From positions 28,868,501 to 28,932,500 of the forward strand of contig NC_086187.1 of the NCBI RefSeq assembly GCF_023053635.1: a stretch of DNA of 64,000 nucleotides, written 5' to 3'. A model generated the notes under the pieces. The model made no database searches, was not told the DNA's origin, and saw only the letters and a list, made by a program, of their open reading frames with translations. Source of the DNA: Elgaria multicarinata webbii. Lineage: Eukaryota; Chordata; Lepidosauria; Squamata; Anguidae. A program made the position numbers and the translations under genes. Of the stretch, positions 41,501 through 50,295 are shown piece by piece; the stretch's first letter is position 1; each line of letters starts with the position of its first letter.

Positions 41501-42908
41501 TCTTAGTTGTGTATTCCAAGTCAAGTTTATTGTATTTAGCAACCAGCCCTGATACAGTTTCACATAGATGTGTTACATTCATTCATCCCCTCGGCCTTTG
41601 TGCGCAAGAGCAGGGGCAGCGCAAGAAACTTAGCAGTTCTAAAAGTTACATCTTTATTAAAACCATTCAATAAAAAATGCAGCTTTTCAATCTTCCCTTC
41701 ATCCAAACTAGCAAAGGAAGGATATAAACTTCCCTAATGTCTGAATAGACTTTGCATTCTAAAATAAAGTGGGTGACCTCTTCTAAAGTTGAAAGGTTGC
41801 AAGGACAACCTGTGGCTTCCTTGGGGATACCCTGCAGGCGCCCCGTGCGGTCTGCCGAGGGGAGGACATTTAACCTTGCCCAGGAAAAGGCTGTCCCCAC
41901 CTTATAGAGCAGCCTTCCTCAACCTGGGGCGCTCCAGATGTGTTGGACTGCATCTCCCAGAATGCCCCAGCCAGCTGGGGCATTCTGGGAGTTGTAGTCC
42001 AACACATCTGGAGCGCCCCAGGTTGAGGAAGGCTGTTATAGAGGGTAAATCAGTTGTGTATTAATCTACGCTGTTAGTGCATCTTAGTAGCTCCTTTCTA
42101 CAAACCTCATTTTCAAACTAAATAATTCTTGAGGGGTGGGGTTCACATTTGGCGGAATCCTCCTGGGATTCAAAGAGGTATTGAGGGAAAACTTTATGTT
42201 TTCCCTCTCCCCCCATTTCATTTTGTCTCTGGATGACCGTTTTCAAGATAAAACAGACCCTTTCTCTCTTTTGAGGGAACTCATTGATGCAACGCTTATC
42301 GTAGCTCCACCAATTGGACAACTAGATCCCATGAATGCATACATAAAATAGGTATCCAAACCACGCTGGTAGAAAGACATTCAGAACGATGCCTTGCAAG
42401 CCGCTCCCTGTGCGAATAGAGTTGTGATATCATTTAGTTGCCGGGTGGCCCTCTCGTAAGAAGAGGAGCCCTGAAACTGCATCAGACCCAACAAGGCCTC
42501 TCTAGTCCAGCATAAAGACGTTCGCACAGCAGCCAGCTAGATGCCCCAGTGGGAAGCACACAAGCAGGACATGAATGCAACAGCGCAACCTTCCCACCCA
42601 TGTTCCCCAGCAACTAGGGTACGATATTGAAGGTGGCATATAGCTATCGGAATTAGTAGCCGTTGATCGCCTCGCTGTCCTAAATGAATTAGTCTAGTCC
42701 CCTTTTCAAGCCACCCAAGTTGGTGGCTGTCGCTACGCCTTGTGGTGGCCAGTTCCAACTCTGCACTGCGTGAAGACGTGCTCCTCCTTAGCTGCCCTGA
42801 ATGTCCTACCATTCAGCTTCATGGGATGACCACATGAGTCAGCTTTCTCCACACTAGGTATGGTTTTGTACACCTCTATCATGTTTCCCCTAAACGTTGT
42901 AACCTTTC

Positions 42909-42944
<36 letters not shown>

Positions 42945-45900
42945 TTTATTTATTTATTTATTACCCACCTCTCCCTTTGGATCGAGGTGGGGAGCAACGT
43001 CAGTACAACAGTTCAATATAAATCAAATACATAAAATTAATTAAAAGAGCACATAAAACTAATGCAATATCCAAATGACAATCAAGACATCTTAAAAAAA
43101 TAATAACTGTGAACTGTCCAGAGAACTTTGGCTGTGGTGCATTGTAGAAATGTAATAAATTAAATCAGTTGCATGCAAATGTTTTGCAAAAGTTTGCTGC
43201 TGACCATTTTTATTTGGAAGTGAAGCTTGCTGTTTTCCACGGGAGCAGCTGCATCCTAAGGGCTTCGGCCTTCGTTTTATTTCCAAGACTGATGTAAACG
43301 TAAAGGGATATGGTTGATCCAGATCCGGCTGGTCTCTTTGTTATCCCGTGGACTGACTTCCTCCTACGACTCAATTCTTTTCCCCCCCCTCAGGGTTACA
43401 GACCACCCGCTTAGGAAACCACTTGGAAGAGAGGGTAAATAAATTTTTGCGGCGGCAGAATCACCCGGAAGCTGGGGAAGTCTTTGTGAGAGTAGTAGCC
43501 AGTTCAGATAAAACAGTGGAAGTGAAACCAGGAATGAAATCTAGGTGAGTTTTGGTTCCTGCTTCAGCGGAGCCGCTCCGTTACCAAGCGACGGGACCAG
43601 TCGTCCTCTGCGCACTCCCTTTATCTTGGCCACTGGCAATTTAATTAACTGTAGCGCCCCCTTTAGACGTGCCGTGAGCACCTCCTGGGTCAGAACAGGG
43701 TACCTGACCTGAAGGCCCCGTCGTCGCTGTGTGCGTGGCGGCAGTCCTACGGCCGGAGCTGGAGTCTGCTGGGGGCGCTACCCCAAGCAGGTGCTGTTTT
43801 CAGCTGCATTTGCCCGCTGCGGGAGGAAGGACCCTAGGCCGTGGGCTGTTTGGGGCCAAGTCCAGAGCCTCACCTGCTTTGCCCATTGGGAAGCCTTTTT
43901 CCAAGGACACCTGTGTGTTTCCAGCCTAACGGGCCCTTTCACTAGTTGTGTCTGCCTTGAAAACAGCAGGACGGCTGTTGTTGTTTCTAACGAGCCGTAC
44001 TCCGTCTTAATCGTCCCACTTTACTATTCTTTCATGAACTGGCTTAGGGACTGCTCTCTGTCTTGCAGGTTCGTAGACTCGCGTGAGATGTCCGAGTCTT
44101 TCCCCTACCGAACAAAGGCTCTCTTTGCTTTTGAAGAGATTGATGGCGTGGACGTGTGCTTCTTCGGCATGCACGTGCAGGAGTATGGGTATGAGTGCCC
44201 ACCCCCAAACACCAGGTAATCCTCCAGCGCCTCGTTTGGGACTCCCAAGGCGGGAGGATGGTTGGTTTGACTGGCCCTTGGTTTCCCTCCTTTCCCGCTC
44301 CTGCCATTATCCCTCCTGCTGCCCGTCCCCATTTTTTGTATCTTTGCACCTGTCCCTTTTTTGTCTTGCGTCTCTTGTCGATACAACTTCTTCACTGTTG
44401 CTCCCAGATGTCAGAAATTGAGTAACTACGCTCTACATACAATTCAGCTCTGTAAGCAGACAGATACAGGGCCTAAAATTGCAGGTCGTTTAAGTTCTGG
44501 TGTTTGGGCCCCACGAGTGAAGCTCATTCCCAGAAAAACATGCTGGGATCTTTCTTTGCTTTGGAGAACGACTTCACTCGTGATTCTCAAGTAAAACTCC
44601 AGAAACCTCTGAGACCAGAGGAAACCGCCTTCGTGCAGAAACAGGCCACGGGGTCCGTCTCGCTCAGTTTGCTGCCGGCCCTGACTGGCAGGGGCTCTCC
44701 ATGGTGTCAGGATGAGGACTTCCCCCGCCCTCCCGGGAGATGCTGGAGAAAGCGCCCGGGGACCTCTTGCGCGCGAAGCGGGTCTCTGCCACGGAGCTCC
44801 AGCCCTTCTGTTTTGTTGAGTCTCTCTTCCCCTTTTGTCACAGGCGTGTGTACATCTCCTACTTAGATAGTATTCATTTCTTCCGCCCAAGATGCCTCCG
44901 GACTGCTGTTTATCATGAAATCCTTATTGGGTATCTGGAATATGTCAAGAAACTGGGGTGAGTGTTGTTCTCTCGGGACATCTTTGTTGCTGAGCATCTT
45001 GGTGGCTCTGCCTAATGATACGGTGCTAAATCCTGCGAGGGAGAGGGGGGAGGGGTTGGCATTCATTCCGTTGCATCCCTTCAGCTCCTTCAGGGCCACG
45101 CGCAGCCTTTTCCCCGCCTGAGCATCAGAACAAGCAAGGACGGAACGCGGGCGCCGCGGGCGAGGAGCCTCCCTCGAGGCCAGGGTCGTGTTGTGAGCCA
45201 CAGAGTGGCAGTGGGCAGGGAGCCTCTTCTCCCCCACCTCCTCCCATCCATCCGTCCATCCCAGCTCCTCTCCCCACGCCCACCCCAATTATAGTTGGTG
45301 CCCTAAGCCCAGTAGCCCAGAGGGAAATCTCCTGGGATCGCAGGAGGCGGCCGTTTCCCCACCCTTGGTGTGCGAGGTCGTGCCGCGACACCTTTTGAAG
45401 GACGATGCTTTGTGTGTTCTGTGGCCTTCTAGCCACTAGGCCCCACGTGCGCCAGCTCTGGCGATGCTGCAGGGCTACTTTGATGCATGACGCTTCCTTC
45501 TACAACAGGAACATGCCCCCCCCCCCATGCCTGTTTTAATTTCTTTTTCTACTGGAAAAGTCACAGTTTGCCTCTGAAATTCAGTAGCAAACCACTGTGG
45601 GGGCTTAGAATGGACAAATTTACCGGCAAACAAAGTCTCACTCCCCCCCCCCTTTGTTTTTTGGTGTTGAGAATGTGGCCCAGGGTTGCCCAGCACTGCA
45701 GTAGAGGAGAAACCACACAAAAGTCTTGCACCATCGTGTGTAGAAATATTAGTGCAACTTTGGGAGATTTCTGACACGGACGTGGCTTTCAAAAACAAGC
45801 AGCCACTCACCTGGCTTCATTTGGAGGAGGGTCTCTGCGTTGTAGTTAAAAGCACCTAAAGGGCTCCAGGTTGGAGAAGGCCGCCTTCGGCTGCTGACCC

Positions 45901-48900
45901 TCTGGGCTGTGGAAACCAGGCTGGCCCAAAGCAGCCGGGCGTTGAAGCCTGCCTGGTGGGACTTGCTCAGCAGGGCCATTGCCGCTCCCGCTCCTCGCAG
46001 GTTGCAGAGATATTCTACCCACCTGCCTTCCTCCCCCCACGGCAGCCCTTCGAGGTCCCAGCACGGAGATGGTCGCAGTGACCCACCTTGCCTTGGGGCG
46101 TCGCTGGGTGATGCGTCTTCGAGAAAGGCCGCTCACCTTTGCTGCCATGCCGGGGTCACTTTTGAACCAGTTCTCGGGTGGGGGGAAATGTTCAACTGGG
46201 TTTCTTTTGCTTTTGTGGGATGTGCAGGTACGTGACCGGCCACATCTGGGCCTGCCCTCCGAGCGAGGGGGATGACTACATCTTCCACTGTCACCCTCCT
46301 GATCAGAAAATCCCCAAACCCAAGCGGCTGCAGGAATGGTACAAAAAGATGCTGGACAAGGCCTTTGCCGAGAGGATCATCCATGACTACAAGGTGAGCC
46401 TTGCTGGGGCATGTCGGACGCGGCGGCGGGCGTCTCTCTCCCGAGAAAAGGAAGGAGGGGGCGCTAGGGCCACAAGAGTTTGGAAAGCGGGTCGGCAGCC
46501 GTTTCTGTGGGTCTTCGCTAGTCCGAAATGAAAGCTTTGCTACCTAAAGCATAGCTGCATTTCTACTCTGGGTGAAGAAGCGTTTAACAGATACGGATTC
46601 AAAGCGACGCTGCTGTCTCTGTTAGACATTAAAATGGGCTGATTTTGAGGCAGGTGCCGCTTTATTTGGCAGCATCGGGTGGGTTTTAATGGGAAAGGCT
46701 GTGCTGACTCATGACGTTTATCAGAGAGGGATTGATTTTTGTCACCAACATCCAGTGTGGCTGCAGACCCTGGAGGGCGCAATTCTGAACCCCCACCTGC
46801 TTGAGGGCAAAGCCGCAGGAGGCCTGCCCCCCCCCCCCCCGCTGCCCCTCTACGCAGCACAGCTAAGCCCAGGGTGGGAAACGTTGCCTTTCTTACAGGA
46901 CATCTTCAAGCAAGCGACGGAGGACCGGCTGACCAGTGCAAAGGAACTGCCTTACTTTGAAGGCGACTTCTGGCCCAATGTGCTCGAGGAGAGCATCAAG
47001 GAGCTGGAACAGGAAGAGGAGGAGAGGAAAAAGGAAGAGAGCACGGCGGCCAGCGAAACCACGGAGGTGACTGAAGCCACCCTGAGCGCCTGGGAGTGGA
47101 TTGGTGGTGGGCTCCATTGAGGGACGGGCGAGGGAGGGAAGGCAGGCAGGCAGGAAGGCCCAGTTCTCCAGCCCAGGCAGTCCAGGTCCATCCCCAGGCC
47201 CTGCCGTTTACGGGCAGCAGCAGCTGCCGACTGGAGCCCAGCGCTGCGTGTGCGACGGAAGTGCCCCCTCCCCCTTCCTTGCCTGGGGAGGCAGCCGAGG
47301 CGTTGTCCTCTTACGCTTTGCTCTCTTCGTCTGGTGATTGTCGTGATTGATTGATTGATTGATTTCATTTCTATATCGCCCAATAGCCGAAGCTCTCTGG
47401 GCGGTTCACAGCTCTCTGGGCGGTTAGGGTTAGGGCGATCAGTGGGTTCTCTTCCCGGCGCTCCCTTTGAGCTCTTTAAAGGAGCACGAGGCCCGGGGGG
47501 CGCTTGACACCCGTGGCGAGGAAGGCTGGGTTGAGCCCACAACCGCCCAGAGGTGGCAAGTTCTCTGACTTGGGCTTTCAGGGAGGCTCGCGTTCACAGT
47601 GCTGTGTTTGGGGAGGCTGCAGCGGACGTCTTCAGGGGCAGCTCTGCTTGAGACTGCAGCCCCCCCCCCCCCGCCTCTGCATAGTTGAAATTACGGCCAA
47701 AGGGGGGGGATCCGACTTTGGGAGTGCAGGGAATACGCAGGTGCTTTGTACGGAGAGACCTGCGGCTCGGGGTGCGTTTTCCTTATAGAAATTCATGGCA
47801 CTGTTGGAAAACCATAAAAATGGGAACGTTTCACATGAACTCTTTGGTCTGATGGGTTGTTTTAAAAACGTCCAGCGGGTGATGCTTTCTGTAACACTGA
47901 GGAACTGAGTCTCCTGTCCCGAAGCCGAGAGTCGACGGTTTCGGGTCGGCTTTGCCTGCCTGCAAAGGGCCCCGGGGCCTGAGCAGCTTTGCGTTGTCTC
48001 GGCAGGGGAGCCAGGGAGACAGCAAGAGCGCCAAGAAGAAGAACAACAAGAAGACCAACAAGAACAAGAGCAGCATCAGCAGAGCCAACAAGAAGAAGCC
48101 CATCATGCCCAACGTCTCCAACGACCTCTCGCAGAAGCTCTACGCCACCATGGAGAAGCACAAGGAGGTACCGCAGCAGCCTTTCCCCCTTCAGCCCGGG
48201 AAGGGAGGGCCGCCGGGGCCGGAAAGCCTGGGCCGGAAACCCCGGGGCCCTGCGTGCTGGCCTGACCCTCTGCCCCCGCTCCCCCGCAGGTCTTCTTCGT
48301 GATCCACTTGCACGCCGGCCCTGTGGTCAACACCTTGCCCCCCATCGTGGACCCGGATCCGTTGCTGAGCTGTGACCTGATGGACGGTCGCGACGCCTTT
48401 CTCACTTTAGCCAGGGACAAGCACTGGGAGTTCTCCTCGCTGCGCCGCTCCAAGTGGTCCACGCTGTGCATGCTGGTGGAGCTGCACACCCAAGGCCAGG
48501 ACCGTTTCGTCTACACGTGCAACGAGTGCAAGCACCACGTGGAGACCAGGTGGCATTGCACCGTCTGCGAGGTGAGCGCTGGCGGCGGCGTGGCAGCTCC
48601 TCCGGGGCTCTCCTGCCTCTGCCCGGCTGTGCCGGGGGCGTCGCGTGCTCCTCGGTGCAGTCAAACGCCTGTTTGCGCAGGCGCCCCCAGAGGTGTCGGG
48701 ACCTCTGGAAGTCATGGATGGCTTTGGGAGGACGCTGACTTGCGTGGCTCTCCGGGGCCTGTGGAGAGCCTTCCCTGGAGGAGGCCGCCATCTGGAGAAC
48801 AAGGGAGAAGGCTGTGGGGGAGGGCAAAGCCCAAGACGGCCGGTCGAGGGAGGGGGGCCTTCCCCTTGAAGGCGCAGGCTCGCACTTTGGCTGTCCTCCT

Positions 48901-50240
48901 GCGCTCAGCCCTGAGCTGGCAAGCTGCAGCGCGTTCGGCATGAGGCTGCCTTTGGGAGAGGCGTGGAAATGTCAGCTGGTCCAGACTGCTGCAGCCAGAT
49001 GCTTGAGCAGGAGCGCCCGGCTGCCCCAGCCTCAGTGGCTGCCCCGGCTGCTTCCGGGGCATTTCGGAGAGCTGGTTCTGTGAAGCCCTCTAGAACGTGG
49101 GCCCAGGCGATTCGGTGAATCGCGTGCTCCCCTGCGGGCCTTGGGCGCTTCAGGGGAGGCTCTTCTCGCAGTCCCACCGCCGACCGAGGCATCTGTGCTG
49201 GGGCTGTGGCAGAGGGCCTCCTCGCTGCTGCTGCTGCCGCCCCAGGGCTCCGTTATCAGCGGCGTTGTTCCGTATACAAAGGTCCTGCAGGGCTGTCTGG
49301 ATCTCTGCCGCTGTTTCGGGGACGGACTCCTTCCATGTTGGGGGGCGCTTCGTGGCCCGCCCTTGTTCCCCTGTCTTGCGATGGGGCGGGTGGGGTGGGG
49401 CAGGTGTGCCTGCGCGGTGGGCGGGGTGCAAGAGCCTCGGTCTCGGAACCTGACGCATGCCCCCCCCCTCTCCCCCTCTCCTCCTCTCCTCCTCTTGCTG
49501 CTTCCCAGGACTACGACCTCTGCATCAGCTGCCACAACAGCAAGAGCCACGAACACAAGATGGTGAAGTGGGGCCTGGGCCTGGACGACGACAGCGGCAG
49601 CCAGGGCGAGCAGCAGTCCAAGAGCCCCCAGGAGTCGCGCCGGCTCAGCATCCAGCGCTGCATCCAGTCCCTGGTGCACGCCTGCCAGTGCCGCAACGCC
49701 AACTGCTCGCTGCCCTCCTGCCAGAAGATGAAGCGGGTGGTCCAGCACACCAAGGGCTGCAAGCGCAAGACCAACGGGGGCTGCCCGGTCTGCAAGCAGC
49801 TGATCGCCCTGTGCTGCTACCACGCCAAGCACTGCCCGGAGAACAAGTGCCCCGTGCCCTTCTGCCCCAACATCAAGCACAAGCTCCGGCAGCAGCAGAT
49901 CCAGCACCGGCTGCAGCAGGCGCAGCTCATCCGCCGCAGGATGGCCACCATGACCACCCGCAACGTGCCTCAGCAGAGCTTGCCTTCTCCTACCTCAGCC
50001 GCCGCGCCCGGCGCCCCGCCGCAGGCCCCGCCTCAGCCGCCCGGCGCCCCGCCGGCCCCGCAGCAGGCCCCGCCTCAGCCCGCCCCCGCCGGCTTCCCCG
50101 GAGCCGCAAGGACTCCAGCGCCACCGCCCGTGTCCACCGGCAAGCCCGCCCAGCCTCCCCCGGGGGCCGCGCCCCCACCGCCCACCCAGCCTCCCCCGGG
50201 GGCCGTGGAAGCAGCCCGGCAAATTGAGATCGAAGCAGCC

Positions 50241-50295
<55 letters not shown>

